Notes: generated by a model from the letters alone, not told the origin. DNA of 64,000 nt from Argonema galeatum A003/A1 (GCF_023333595.1 NZ_JAIQZM010000007.1:1-64000); one strand, 5' to 3'; numbered from the stretch's first letter, positions 1 through 9,195 are shown. Program-made: numbers and translations.

Positions 1-548
1 AACGTGGATGGGAGTTCCAACCCAGCCCAAGTGTCAACCTCCACTTCCGGGTCTGGCAAGGGCGGCAATTTGCAGCTGTCAACTAACTCCTTAGTGACGC
101 GAAATGGAGGTCAGGTAGCGGCTTCCACCTATGCAGATGGGGATGGGGGAATTTTAAATATTAATGCCAATAACATAGAGTTGATTGGTCGATCGCCTGA
201 TGGCAGTATTCCCAGCGGTATATTGGCTAGAGTCGAATCAGGAGCCACAGGAAATGCTGGAAATGCAAACGTCGTGACCGGGAACTTACAGGTCAGCGAT
301 GGGGCAAGATTGACAGCGGGTTCTCTAGGACAGGGAAATGCGGGGTCTTTAACCGTACAAGCTCAGACGGTCGAAATAACTGGGGTGGGAACCAACGTGG
401 ATGGGAGTTCCAACCCAGCCCAAGTGTCAACCTCCACTTCCGGGTCTGGCAAGGGCGGCAATTTGCAGCTGTCAACTAACTCCTTAGTGACGCGAAATGG
501 AGGTCAGGTAGCGGCTTCCACCTATGCAGATGGGGATGGGGGAATTTT
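1..548 (+). repeat. 155-bp perfect direct repeat inside the haemagglutinin-like gene (1-155 and 394-548)
   Basis: Bases 1-155 recur without change at 394-548, after which the copies diverge. The period is 393 bp (131 codons), so the repeat keeps frame and reflects recent intragenic duplication. It also suggests that more copies lie upstream of the window. Confidence 0.9.
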
Positions 549-1668
549 GAGGGTGAGGGCCGATCGCATAGAGTTGATTGGTCGATCGCCCGATGGTAGC
601 CTTCCCAGCGGCTTGTTGGCTAGAGTCGAATCAGGAGCGATGGGAAATGCGGGAGATGTAATTATTAACACAGGAAGTTTGAGCGTCAAAGATGGAGCAG
701 GAGTGGGGGTAGCTTCTCTGGGACAAGGAAATGCGGGTTCTTTGACCATTCGAGCCACGGATGGAGTGGAAATAACTGGTGTGGGAAAGAACTTTGATGG
801 TAGTCCCAATCCCGCACAAATATCTGCTTTGTCTACGGGAGCTGGAAATGCTGGTACGTTGGATATTGAAGCTGATAGCTTGATAGTCGGAGATCGGGCC
901 GAAGCGATCGTCAGCAGTACAGGTTCGGGAAATCCAGGTAACTTAATAGCCGCAGCACCGTTTATACTGATTAGGGATCTAGGCTCCCTGCGAGCTGAAT
1001 CTGTGACAGGTAAGGCTGGAAATATTGATTTGCGATCGCGCACTCTTCAACTACGCGGTCAAGCCCAAATATCTGCCGTCTCAGCCGATCGCACCGCAGA
1101 AGGCAATATCACTATTAATACAGAAACCCTAGTTCTTCTTGAAGGTAGCCAAGTCAGAACTGATGCTCAAAATCCTCAAGGAGGTAGTAATATTACGATC
1201 GCACCTTTATTAGAATCAGGTTTAGCAGTATTTCAATCCCTGGATAGTATCATCAAACCCAGTGGCGAATTGAGGGTAGAAGGTCAGGTGGAAATTAGTC
1301 CTCCCGATATCCCCCCTGTCGAGGTTGTTGATTCTACCAGATTAATTGTCCAAGCTTGTCCCGCAGTTAATGAAGATAATACCTTTTTTGTCACTGGTCG
1401 CGGTGGTTTGCCCCCCAGTCCTGACGATACCCTCAGCGGTGACATATTTTGGGAAGATTTACGCATTCCCTCAGTCCTCAGCAGTCAGTCCTCAGCAGTC
1501 AGCGGTCACTCGTCAATTGGAACTGACAAAGGACAAATGACAAATGACAAAATTGTCGAAGCTCAAGGTTGGATAATTGGCCCTAATGGCGAAGTTATCC
1601 TTACAGCCCAAGCGCCAAAGGTGACACCTCACGGAACTCCACTACTAACGCCACCTAACTGTCATTAG
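1..1668 (+). CDS. Filamentous-haemagglutinin-like secreted repeat protein, C-terminal part (5' end outside the window)
   Basis: The frame is open from the first base, so only the last 555 residues are seen. They are Gly/Asn/Ser-rich beta-helix repeats of the kind found in cyanobacterial two-partner-secretion exoproteins: units carrying GNAGxL, VEITGVG, SGSGKGGNL and DGDGGIL motifs recur about every 130 residues, then more weakly. The end is non-repetitive, with a VQACP motif and the tail GWIIGPNGEVILTAQAP, which is typical of this cyanobacterial family. By family, the protein is exported by a TpsB partner and sits on or leaves the cell surface; the signal peptide and haemagglutination-activity domain would lie upstream. 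Residues near 485-515 are encoded by STRR-like DNA. A TPR-CHAT gene follows on the same strand, a frequent cyanobacterial pairing. Family call is good; function is inferred. Confidence 0.8.
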   Translation, partial: NVDGSSNPAQVSTSTSGSGKGGNLQLSTNSLVTRNGGQVAASTYADGDGGILNINANNIELIGRSPDGSIPSGILARVESGATGNAGNANVVTGNLQVSDGARLTAGSLGQGNAGSLTVQAQTVEITGVGTNVDGSSNPAQVSTSTSGSGKGGNLQLSTNSLVTRNGGQVAASTYADGDGGILRVRADRIELIGRSPDGSLPSGLLARVESGAMGNAGDVIINTGSLSVKDGAGVGVASLGQGNAGSLTIRATDGVEITGVGKNFDGSPNPAQISALSTGAGNAGTLDIEADSLIVGDRAEAIVSSTGSGNPGNLIAAAPFILIRDLGSLRAESVTGKAGNIDLRSRTLQLRGQAQISAVSADRTAEGNITINTETLVLLEGSQVRTDAQNPQGGSNITIAPLLESGLAVFQSLDSIIKPSGELRVEGQVEISPPDIPPVEVVDSTRLIVQACPAVNEDNTFFVTGRGGLPPSPDDTLSGDIFWEDLRIPSVLSSQSSAVSGHSSIGTDKGQMTNDKIVEAQGWIIGPNGEVILTAQAPKVTPHGTPLLTPPNCH

Positions 1669-1948
1669 AAGGATCTTGCTCATCGCTACGATGCTGTAAG
1701 ATGTCGAGAATACGCCGATTTTCTGTTTGCGATCCTCGAATATCCGACTGCATTTCCCTCATATCTGCGCGAATATCTCGAATTTAAAGCTTTATATCTC
1801 GAATTTCGGTCATGAGGGGTTCAAAGTTACGCTGGATGGTTTCAAAGTTGCGCTGGTGTTGAGTTGCGGTTTCCAGCACAGCACTGACTGCTAGGCGCAT
1901 ATCAATTAGTTGGTCTTCCATCCGGTTGAAGCGATCGCTGTTCGTCAT
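1655..1948 (-). pseudogene. Small coiled-coil protein gene interrupted by an in-frame stop
   Basis: Starting from an ATG at 1948 the reverse strand reads 97 codons to a TAG at 1655, but codon 55 is TAA (1784-1786). The product would be a heptad-like helical protein starting MTNSDRFNRMEDQLIDMR with later RDIRADMREMQSDIR repeats, of the kind of small cyanobacterial coiled-coil proteins of unknown function. Either a 54-residue protein is made or the gene is dead; equal coding character on both sides of the stop favours recent inactivation. Its 3' end overlaps the haemagglutinin-like gene tail to tail by 14 bp. Confidence 0.5.
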
Positions 1949-2349
1949 AGATGGCTATGTAATCCCAAATCGACTGGTGTCTAATTCTACTTTAGCCCTC
2001 TTCTGTCAATTTGGGAAAAAATGACGATTTTACGCGCCGTTCTAGCCTAAGAAAAAGTAAAGTTTCAACCCAGTTTGACAGAACACAGTTAGATGGATTA
2101 GTCTTTAATATCTCATATCATGTCCGGTAGCATAGATTGCCTAAAAAAATCTCTCTCTTATCTGCGTTTATCTGCGTTTATCTGTCTTCATCTGCGGTAA
2201 AAATTTAACCCTCAATGACAACAGAAAATTTCCCGTACCACTCTTACACAAACGAGGCAACCGAACACGATATCATACGACGTTATCTAAAATAGTTGAA
2301 TCGACTATGCCCAACACAACCTACCATTTGATCTAACGCCCGCAATAAT
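1949..2349. other. Intergenic region with TCTGCGTTTATCTGCG-type repeats
   Basis: No gene seen. Around 2155-2206 there is a run of the TCTGCGTTTATCTG / TCTTCATCTGCGG repeat, which recurs near 13.78, 14.2, 19.44 and 51.87 kb. The region presumably contains the promoter of the CHAT gene, but no clear -10/-35 pair was identified. Confidence 0.5.
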
Positions 2350-5151
2350 ATGCCTAAAAAACAATCTGTACTTTTACATTATATACAATCTCTGGCCAAA
2401 CAAGCTAGGCAGATTATTGGATTTACCAAATTACAGAATCTGAAACGGAGTTGTGCCATATTTTGGGGTTTAGGGATAGTACTTTCGGCACACTGCATAT
2501 TCACAGAGCCAGCAATTTCCAAAGAAAGTTTGGATTGGCTAAATTTTAGTTATAATTTAACACAAAGTAATTCAATTAAAACACTAATAACTCAAAATTA
2601 TATATCCTCAGATGCTCGGCAATTGTTGCAACAAGGGAAATCATTATACCAGGCAGAAAAGTTTTCGGATGCTCTCAGAATATGGCAGGAAGCAGAAACA
2701 ATCTTTGCAGCTAAAAAAGATGTGTTAAATCAAGCTTTAGCACTTAATTTTATTTCATTGGCTTATCAAAAACTTGGGAATTGGGAGAATGCCAAAAGAG
2801 CTATATTATCCAGTTTAAATATTCTGCAAACAGTAAGAAATGCAGGTCGAGAACGGGCGCAAATTCTTGGTATTGCCTTAAACACCCAAGGTCGTCTCCA
2901 ACTGTCTTTAGGACAACCAGAAGACGCTCTAACTAGCTTGCAACAAGCTACTGCTGCATACACGCAAGCAGGCGATGAAGCCGGGATTACTGGCAGCACA
3001 ATCAACTTGGCCCAAACTCTACAAACTCTGGGATTTTCTCGTCGAGCATCCAAAACATTAGAAGATTTAGAAAAACGTCTGCAAAATCAACCCGATTCTC
3101 CGATCAAATCCACAGGATTGCTGACGCTTGCTAACGCCCTTCGCATTAGTGGCGATCTAGACAAATCCCTGCAAATATGTCAACAAAGTTTGGCAATAGC
3201 CCAACGCTTACAATCTCCTCCAGATATCGGTATCGCTTTGCTCAATTTGGGTAATATCGAAAGAAGCTTAGCCAAAAGAGTAGAAGATTTCGCAGCAGAT
3301 TCCGAGGACAGAGAAGAAGTAGAACAAAAAATTAAACTAGCTTTAGAATACTACCGACAAGCGGCAAACATATCTAATTATGGAACTACACGGCTTCAGG
3401 CAAACTTAAATCAACTGAGCTTATTAGTGGATAGCAAACAGCGGTCTGAGGCTCAAGTGTTGCAGTCTGAAATTCAGTCTGAAATTACTCAATTACCCCC
3501 CAGTCAGATCGCAATTTACGCTCGAATTAACTTGGCTCAAAGTTTGATGAAGCTGAAACTGGGGACTGGGGAACAAGCAATAACTAATTACCAAGATATC
3601 GCTCAACTTTTAGCTAAAGCTTCTCAGGAGGCAAAAAGTTTGGGAGATAAGCGAGCTGAATCTTTCGCACTCGGAAATCTTGGCGAATTGTACGAACAAG
3701 CTAAGCAATTTGATAGCGCCCAACAGTTAACTCAGCAAGCGCTACTTTTGGCTCAGGCGAATAATGCAGAGGATATTGCTTATCGGTGGCAATGGCAGTT
3801 GGGACGTTTGCTCAAAGCTGAAGGCCGAACTCAGGATGCTATTACAGCTTACACTGAAGCGGTTATCACTTTACAATCCCTCCGCAGCGATTTAGCTACT
3901 ATCAATCCAGACGTTCAGTTTTCCTTTCGGGATAGTGTGGAACCCGTCTATCGGCAGCTATTCGATTTGCTTTTGCAACCCCCCCCTGTGTCCCCCCCCG
4001 TACACGAGGGGGGAGGAAAGGGGGAGGTGAGTCAAAAAAACCTGGTTCAAGCCCGTAACGTTATTGAATCTCTACAATTAGCTGAACTGGATAATTTTTT
4101 CCGGGAAGCTTGTCTGGATGCAATACCAGAATTGATTGATAAGATCGATCGCACGGCGGCTGTTATCTATCCAGTTATTTTAGACGATCGAATAGAAGTA
4201 ATTCTCAGTCTCCCGCAGCAGCCTCTGCGTAACTACACCACACAAATTGAACAGAAGCAGGTTGAAAGTACCCTTAACGATCTCAGACAAGCCTTGGGTA
4301 TTCGTCACTCCAACCAAGAGGAGCGCTTGCGTCTTTCTCAACAGGTGTATGACTGGCTGATTCGGCCCATCGAGACAGAATTAAAGACGAGTGGGGTACA
4401 AACGTTGGTGTTTGTATTAGATGGTTCGTTGCGGAATATCCCAATGGCTGCTCTCTACAACGGCGATCGGTATTTGGTGGAACAGTATAGCATTGCCCTG
4501 ACTCCAGGTTTGCAGTTGCTAAAGCGACAACCGCTGACGCGAGGTAGGCTGAGGGCTTTGGCTGGTGGATTGAGCGAGTCGCGCCAGGGGTTTTCTGCTC
4601 TACCTGGTGTGAGAGCAGAATTGGCGCTAGTGAATGCTGAAGTTCGCGGTACAACAAGGCTTTTGAATCAGGAGTTTACCAGCGCGACTCTCGAAAGTGA
4701 GGTAAGAGCGGTTCCTTTTCCTGTAGTTCACCTGGCGACTCATGGCCAGTTTAGCTCCAATTTCCAAAACACATTTATTCTCGCTTGGGATGGCCCGATC
4801 AACGTCAAGCAGTTGGATGAATTACTCCGAAGCAAAAATCCGCGTATACCCAGACCGATTGAATTACTTGTTCTCAGTGCTTGCGAGACAGCAACTGGAG
4901 ATAAAAGAGCGGCTTTAGGGCTTGCTGGGGTAGCGGTTAGGGCGGGAGCAAGCAGCACTCTGGCAACGCTGTGGAGGGTGAGCGATTCGTCTACTGCGGC
5001 TCTGATGACTGAATTTTATCAAAAGTTAGCTAATCCCGGCATAAGTAAAGCAGAGGCACTTCGCAGCGCCCAGATTAGTCTGTTGCAGAACCGCAATTTC
5101 AGGAATCCTTATTTCTGGGCACCTTATGTTTTGGTAGGAAATTGGCTGTGA
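2350..5151 (+). CDS. TPR and CHAT domain protein (caspase-like peptidase family)
   Basis: 933 residues. The N-terminus has a hydrophobic stretch (about residues 35-50), consistent with a signal peptide or anchor. Residues about 90-520 are TPR-like helical repeats (for example ALNFISLAYQKLGNWENAK, ALLNLGNIERSLAK). The C-terminal ~270 residues form a CHAT domain with the expected dyad: His in HLATHGQF and Cys in LVLSACETATG. CHAT proteins belong to the caspase/separase clan; known members include TPR-CHAT proteases of bacterial defence. This one follows a secreted haemagglutinin-like gene, as cyanobacterial TPR-CHAT genes often do, so a role with that surface protein is possible. Between the TPR and CHAT parts lies a Pro/Gly-rich insert (PPPVSPPVHEGGGKGE) encoded by a palindromic C-run/G-run repeat. 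Substrate unknown. Confidence 0.85.
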   Translation: MPKKQSVLLHYIQSLAKQARQIIGFTKLQNLKRSCAIFWGLGIVLSAHCIFTEPAISKESLDWLNFSYNLTQSNSIKTLITQNYISSDARQLLQQGKSLYQAEKFSDALRIWQEAETIFAAKKDVLNQALALNFISLAYQKLGNWENAKRAILSSLNILQTVRNAGRERAQILGIALNTQGRLQLSLGQPEDALTSLQQATAAYTQAGDEAGITGSTINLAQTLQTLGFSRRASKTLEDLEKRLQNQPDSPIKSTGLLTLANALRISGDLDKSLQICQQSLAIAQRLQSPPDIGIALLNLGNIERSLAKRVEDFAADSEDREEVEQKIKLALEYYRQAANISNYGTTRLQANLNQLSLLVDSKQRSEAQVLQSEIQSEITQLPPSQIAIYARINLAQSLMKLKLGTGEQAITNYQDIAQLLAKASQEAKSLGDKRAESFALGNLGELYEQAKQFDSAQQLTQQALLLAQANNAEDIAYRWQWQLGRLLKAEGRTQDAITAYTEAVITLQSLRSDLATINPDVQFSFRDSVEPVYRQLFDLLLQPPPVSPPVHEGGGKGEVSQKNLVQARNVIESLQLAELDNFFREACLDAIPELIDKIDRTAAVIYPVILDDRIEVILSLPQQPLRNYTTQIEQKQVESTLNDLRQALGIRHSNQEERLRLSQQVYDWLIRPIETELKTSGVQTLVFVLDGSLRNIPMAALYNGDRYLVEQYSIALTPGLQLLKRQPLTRGRLRALAGGLSESRQGFSALPGVRAELALVNAEVRGTTRLLNQEFTSATLESEVRAVPFPVVHLATHGQFSSNFQNTFILAWDGPINVKQLDELLRSKNPRIPRPIELLVLSACETATGDKRAALGLAGVAVRAGASSTLATLWRVSDSSTAALMTEFYQKLANPGISKAEALRSAQISLLQNRNFRNPYFWAPYVLVGNWL

Positions 5152-5310
5152 AAAGAGGGGCTAGGGAAGAGGGGCTAGGGGCTAGGGGGAAGAAAGAGAG
5201 AGGGGGGGAGGGGGAAGAGCAGAATCTTCTCTATCTTCCCTCTTCCCTCTTCCCTCTTCCCTCTTCCCTCTTCCCTAGTCCCTAGCCCCTAGCCCCTAGC
5301 CCCTAGTTTC
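5152..5310. repeat. STRR block (GGGGCTA / CCCTCTT heptamers)
   Basis: Purine-rich GAGGGGCTAGGG units are followed by the complementary pyrimidine-rich CCCTCTT and CCTAGCC units, so the block could fold into an imperfect hairpin. It lies directly after the CHAT stop codon and abuts the aminotransferase remnant. Confidence 0.85.
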
Positions 5311-5632
5311 TTATTGGGCGAACACCTTAGCGGCGGCGGCGACACCAGCCCCAGGTGTAAAGCCTTCATGTCCCAATTCTACGAGGGTTGCTTCCAAGGA
5401 TGCGATCGCAGTCAGGATATCGCGATCGCTCACAAAACCCAAGTGACCGATGCGGAAGATTTTGCCTGTCAGGTGGTCTTGTCCGCCTGCTAGAGCAAGA
5501 TCAAACCGCTTTTTCATGGATTTTGCGAATTTGTTCCGCATCGACTTGCAGTGGCGCTACAGCGGTAATTGCCGGACTGCCAGCACCATCGGGCGCAAAC
5601 AGCGGTAAATTCAACCCTTTAATGGCAGTCCA
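5311..5632 (-). pseudogene. Class V aminotransferase (alanine-glyoxylate / 'soluble hydrogenase 42 kDa' type), C-terminal remnant
   Basis: The longest continuous frame (5311-5541) ends with IFRIGHLGFV and GFTPGAGVAAAAKVFAQ, the C-terminus of the cyanobacterial class V aminotransferase often annotated as soluble hydrogenase 42 kDa subunit. The preceding 90 bp encode the matching upstream segment (LNLPLFAPDGAGSPAITAV...AEQIRKI) in another frame, so there is a frameshift near 5520-5530. Everything N-terminal, about 270 residues including the PLP lysine, is absent. STRR DNA lies at both ends (5152-5310 and 5637-5745), which suggests recombination between STRRs removed the rest. It is very unlikely to make an active enzyme. 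Confidence 0.7.
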
Positions 5633-5636
5633 TAAT

Positions 5637-5745
5637 TTCAGTAGTCAGTGGTCTGTAGCCAGTAGCAAATCAATATTAGATTGCAGATTTTAGATTTTAG
5701 TTTGAATCTCCAATCTAAAATCTAAAATTTAAAATCTAAAATTTA
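5637..5745. repeat. STRR block (CAGTAGTCAGTGG and ATCTAAAATCTAAAA units)
   Basis: Two kinds of short repeat adjoin here: CAGT/GTAGCCAGTAG units, then an A/T-rich AAAATCTAAAATTT series containing inverted copies of TAGATTTTAG. It fills the gap between the aminotransferase remnant and the next gene. Confidence 0.75.
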
Positions 5746-5748
5746 AAT

Positions 5749-6060
5749 TTACGGTGGCCCTTGCTGGAGCTTGAGACGATCTGGACGAGAGTTCAGATCT
5801 GGGTTACCCAACTTGGGCGATTCAGCTGATTGGGAACTTACATGATTGAGCGACCAGCGATGCTCCATCGGCAAATTAGCTCGTTCGCAAGTTTCTTCAA
5901 TTTGCTTCTGTATAGCGACCGCTTTACGCAGAGTTATAATCAGCTGGTGAACTTTCTCCTTTAGCTCTGGCTTTTGGGATGCTGCGAACATTGTTTGCCG
6001 TTCTAGCAGTTGGAGTATAAGTTCGTAATGTACTGGAGAGGGAACAGGAATTGGTTCCAT
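5749..6060 (-). CDS. DUF5340-like conserved cyanobacterial protein
   Basis: 103 residues, starting MEPIPVPSPVHYELILQLLERQT. It is a small, soluble, mostly helical protein with a conserved N-terminal 70 residues and a polar, probably disordered tail. I recognise the pattern from a family found throughout cyanobacteria (DUF5340) with no known function. No partner is apparent: it stands between repeat blocks, so it is probably transcribed alone. Confidence 0.65.
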   Translation of the reverse strand: MEPIPVPSPVHYELILQLLERQTMFAASQKPELKEKVHQLIITLRKAVAIQKQIEETCERANLPMEHRWSLNHVSSQSAESPKLGNPDLNSRPDRLKLQQGPP

Positions 6061-6296
6061 GAACGCGAATCTACCTCATGCAAACTAATACCCAATCACG
6101 TTTGTTTTGCTGGTGTGGGGGGGCTGAATAATTTTCAGTTTTGAGTTTTGAATTTTGAGTTTTGAATTAAAAATTTTCTTCAAAGCTCAACTCTCAAAAT
6201 GCTTAACTTTTTCAGGGCGGTTTTAGGTATTTTTGAGTTTTCAGTTATGAGTTTTGAGTTAAGACTGTTAATTAAAAACTCAACACGCATAAATCA
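6061..6296. repeat. Intergenic STRR region (TTTTGAGTTTTGAAT units)
   Basis: About 6134-6290 is made of TTTTGAGT/TTTTGAAT repeats and their complements (AAAACTCA). No gene or clear promoter is seen. Confidence 0.7.
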
Positions 6297-7193
6297 TCAC
6301 TCTGGTAGCTCACTAACAAAAAGCTCTGCGATCGCAGATGCCGGATCTGGCTGCTTGACCAGCGATTCACCTATCAGCACCGCACCAGCACCCGCTTGCG
6401 CTACTAAGCGGAGGTCGGCTGAAGTATGCAGCCCCGATTCACTAACTACTAGGATGCCCCGTTCCTGTAGTTGGTTCCCCCTTGCTTCTAGGATCTCGCA
6501 GGTTGTTTGCAGATCGACAGAAAAATCTTTCAAGTTGCGATTGTTAATCCCAACTAGAGTAACTTTTTCTAAGCCTAACACGCGGTCTAGTTCTTCGAGG
6601 GTATGCACTTCGATCAAGGCGGTCATACTTAAGACATTGGCGATTTTAACAAAGTACTGTAGATCTTTATCTGAGAGTATGGCAGCGATCAGCAGGACGG
6701 CATCGGCACCTTTGATGCGGGCTTGATAAATCTGGTAAGGATATATTACGAAGTCTTTGCACAGCAAGGGCAAGTCAACGGCAGCACGGATGCGTTCCAG
6801 GTTCTCAAAGCTACCTTGAAAGAATTTGGCGTCTGTTAAAACGGAGATACAGTTAGCACCGGCTTGCTGGTATATTTGAGCTAGAGCTACGGGATCGAAA
6901 TCTTCACGGATGACGCCTTTACTGGGAGATGCCTTTTTGACTTCGGCAATGAGGGCTGGTTTTTTAGCTGCCCCCAACAAAGCTGCCACAAAATCGCGGG
7001 TTGGGGGCGAAGAAGCTATTTTCCGCTGCAACTCACCCAAGGGTGCGCGTTCCCGCATTTGGGCAACTTCAGTTTCTTTGTGCCAGACAATTTCCTCCAA
7101 AATATTATTTGGTGCAGCATCTGGCATGGCAACTTGATAGCGCAATTCCTGTACGGCTACTGCGCGATTAGGGGGACGGCGGCGGATTTGCAT
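6297..7193 (-). CDS. trpC: Indole-3-glycerol phosphate synthase
   Basis: 298 residues from the ATG at 7193. It catalyses ring closure of CdRP to indole-3-glycerol phosphate in tryptophan synthesis, in the cytoplasm. A full TIM-barrel signature is present: [12 protein letters not shown] (catalytic Lys loop), [33 protein letters not shown] and the phosphate-binding VVSESG and GAVLIGESL. The N-terminal ~45-residue extension ([14 protein letters not shown]...) is usual for cyanobacterial TrpC. The frame continues upstream to 7364, but that part is translated STRR DNA and overlaps lpdA, so the later start was chosen. It is not in a trp operon; scattered trp genes are the rule in cyanobacteria. Confidence 0.95.
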   Translation of the reverse strand: MQIRRRPPNRAVAVQELRYQVAMPDAAPNNILEEIVWHKETEVAQMRERAPLGELQRKIASSPPTRDFVAALLGAAKKPALIAEVKKASPSKGVIREDFDPVALAQIYQQAGANCISVLTDAKFFQGSFENLERIRAAVDLPLLCKDFVIYPYQIYQARIKGADAVLLIAAILSDKDLQYFVKIANVLSMTALIEVHTLEELDRVLGLEKVTLVGINNRNLKDFSVDLQTTCEILEARGNQLQERGILVVSESGLHTSADLRLVAQAGAGAVLIGESLVKQPDPASAIAELFVSELPE

Positions 7194-7332
7194 ACTGGGG
7201 ATTGGGGATTGGGAATTGGGGATTGGGGAAGAGAGGGGCAGAGGGGCAGAGGGGCAGAGGAGAAATTTTCTTGACAACTGACAACTGACCACTGACAACT
7301 GACCACTGACCACTGACAACTGACCACTTGCA
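7194..7332. repeat. STRR block between lpdA and trpC (GGGGATT, GGGGCAGA and CAACTGAC units)
   Basis: Three kinds of heptamer-like tandem repeat follow one another: GGGGATTGGGAATT, GGGGCAGAGGGGCAGA, then GACAACTGACCACTGA. The block separates lpdA from trpC, which are read in the same direction. Confidence 0.85.
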
Positions 7333-8763
7333 CTATTCCCTTGCCCCTCTCTTGTAGGCTTCATCCAGGACTTCGGAGAGGGTGGGGTGGGCGTGGACGA
7401 GATAGGCTAGCTGATGGACAGACTGGCGAGATGCGATCGCAGCTGCTGCTTCGTGGATTAAATCGGAAGCGTGCAGACCGATGATGTGGACGCCCAGGAG
7501 TTCGCCTGTATCTTTACGGTAGATTACCTTTGCCAAACCCTCTGTTTCTACTTCTGCGATCGCTTTCGAGTTACCTTTGAAGTAACTTTTTACTGAGGCG
7601 ACCTCAAATCCTTCGGCAGATCCCAATTCTTTAGCTGCTGCTTCAGTCATACCCACAAAGCTGATTTCCGGGTGGGTAAAGGCGGCTGCGGGGATGCTGC
7701 GATAGTCTGGGGTGCGATCGCGTCCGCAGATATTTTCTACTGCTGCAATGCCTTGGGCAGAAGCTGCGTGAGCTAGCATCATTTTGCCAGTTGCATCTCC
7801 AATTGCCCACAGGTGAGCTACTGGTTCGCCTGCGGATAGCACTGCCATCTTGTCATTTACGGGTATAAATCCTCGTTTGTCTGTCTCGACGCCGACAGAT
7901 TCCAAGCCCATATTTTGGGTGAAGGGAATGCGACCAGTCGCCACCAGACAAGCGTCTACTTCCAAAACTTCTACGACTTCCTTAGTTTTAGCATCGGCTA
8001 ACTCAATAACCACAGGCGATCCTGGAGTGACTTTCTTTGCCAGGACACCCACTTTTGTTTCGATGTCGCGGGGCGCGATGAGGATTCGTTCGGCGATTTT
8101 GGCAATATCCCGGTCAAATCCCGGCATTAGTTCTGGTAGCGCTTCAATTATGGTAATTTCGCAACCCAACGCTGAGTAAATATCGGAAAACTCTAAACCG
8201 ATGTAGCCGCTACCAACAATTGCCACCCAAGGAGGCAGCGATTCCAGCTTTAAGGCGTCATCGCTGGTGAAAACTGTTTTGCCATCAATTTCAATTCCTG
8301 GGGGAACCCAAGGCACCGAGCCGGGAGCAATAATTATATCTTTTGCTGTAATGGTTTTTTCACCGGCTTCTGTGGCAACGGTAATTTTTTGCGGCCCAGC
8401 CATTTTGCCCCAGCCTTGGATAATATCTACGCCCAAGCGTTTGAGGCTGTTGGTCATATCGCCCCGCAGCTTGCTGACGATGTTGTCGGCGTGGTTTGCG
8501 ATCGCACTTCGATCGAATTCCACGCTGCCCACATTTATCCCCAGCGATTTGAGATGATGGGCGTTGCGTAACTCGCGCACGCGACCGGAAGCCGCCAATA
8601 GCGCCTTTGATGGGATGCAGCCGCGATTGATGCAGGTTCCGCCCATTTGGCCTGCTTCCACGATCGCAGTCTTCAAGCCGCAGCTGACCGCATGGAGGGC
8701 GGCACCGTGTCCGCCCACCCCAGCACCCACGATCGCGAGGTCGTAATCAAATCCCTGACTCAC
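7333..8763 (-). CDS. lpdA: Dihydrolipoamide dehydrogenase
   Basis: 476 residues from a GTG start at 8763, preceded by AGGAG at 8-nt spacing. It is the flavin E3 component that reoxidises lipoamide in the pyruvate dehydrogenase complex and, in plants and cyanobacteria, serves the glycine cleavage system. Seen: the FAD site [10 protein letters not shown] at the N-terminus, the redox disulphide [13 protein letters not shown] (about residue 41), the NAD site [10 protein letters not shown] (about residue 180), a second FAD motif AIGDATG (about residue 325), and the C-terminal His/Glu pair in [10 protein letters not shown]. Length is normal. trpC follows downstream after an STRR block. Confidence 0.95.
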   Translation of the reverse strand: MSQGFDYDLAIVGAGVGGHGAALHAVSCGLKTAIVEAGQMGGTCINRGCIPSKALLAASGRVRELRNAHHLKSLGINVGSVEFDRSAIANHADNIVSKLRGDMTNSLKRLGVDIIQGWGKMAGPQKITVATEAGEKTITAKDIIIAPGSVPWVPPGIEIDGKTVFTSDDALKLESLPPWVAIVGSGYIGLEFSDIYSALGCEITIIEALPELMPGFDRDIAKIAERILIAPRDIETKVGVLAKKVTPGSPVVIELADAKTKEVVEVLEVDACLVATGRIPFTQNMGLESVGVETDKRGFIPVNDKMAVLSAGEPVAHLWAIGDATGKMMLAHAASAQGIAAVENICGRDRTPDYRSIPAAAFTHPEISFVGMTEAAAKELGSAEGFEVASVKSYFKGNSKAIAEVETEGLAKVIYRKDTGELLGVHIIGLHASDLIHEAAAAIASRQSVHQLAYLVHAHPTLSEVLDEAYKRGARE

Positions 8764-8940
8764 TGAACTTCTCCTGGTGCTAAGCGCCCTTCTTAATTTT
8801 CAACTGACTGGGTGATTTAGACAACATTATTATTTTGCGGTGATACAATCCTGGGGTCAATATTGGGCATATTGAATACAGGTCAGATCCTCATCAGTAC
8901 TAGCCCTGGTTATTGACCCGCTGTTTGGGAGTGAAATTTT

Positions 8941-9195
8941 ATGGATCGGAGTAAGCAAAATCTGCGTCGTGAGGCCGCTAAAGCTTTTATAGCTAGCTTA
9001 GACCAGTTGGAGAATGTGTTGGTATCGGATGCAGTTGAGGCATCGGCATCTTTGTCTCGTGCCTTGGATGGAGCTTCCCTGTCACATCCGCAAGCAAGTC
9101 CGACTCCAATTGAACCATACGATCTCGATCGGGCCGCAGCTGAGATTGAGGCTTTTTTTCAGTCGCAATCAAAAGAGCCAAGTGCTGAGTCCTGA
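8941..9195 (+). CDS. Small conserved hypothetical protein
   Basis: 84 residues, starting MDRSKQNLRREAAKAFIASLDQLE. The N-terminal ~30 residues look like an amphipathic helix, the middle is Ser/Pro-rich, and the end (DLDRAAAEIEAFFQ) is helical and acidic. There is no membrane segment. It is divergent from lpdA across a 177-bp gap. The start follows TTTGGGAGTGAAATTTT, a plausible ribosome site. I have no function for it. Confidence 0.55.
   Translation: MDRSKQNLRREAAKAFIASLDQLENVLVSDAVEASASLSRALDGASLSHPQASPTPIEPYDLDRAAAEIEAFFQSQSKEPSAES

Noticed and set aside
5152..5310. STRR arrays as possible CRISPR arrays
   Set aside because: Units are 7 bp, contiguous, and without unique spacers. No cas genes are in the window.
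7194..7364. N-terminal extension of TrpC
   Set aside because: The extra residues are translated CAACTGAC/GGGGATT repeats and overlap lpdA; ATG 7193 matches the family.
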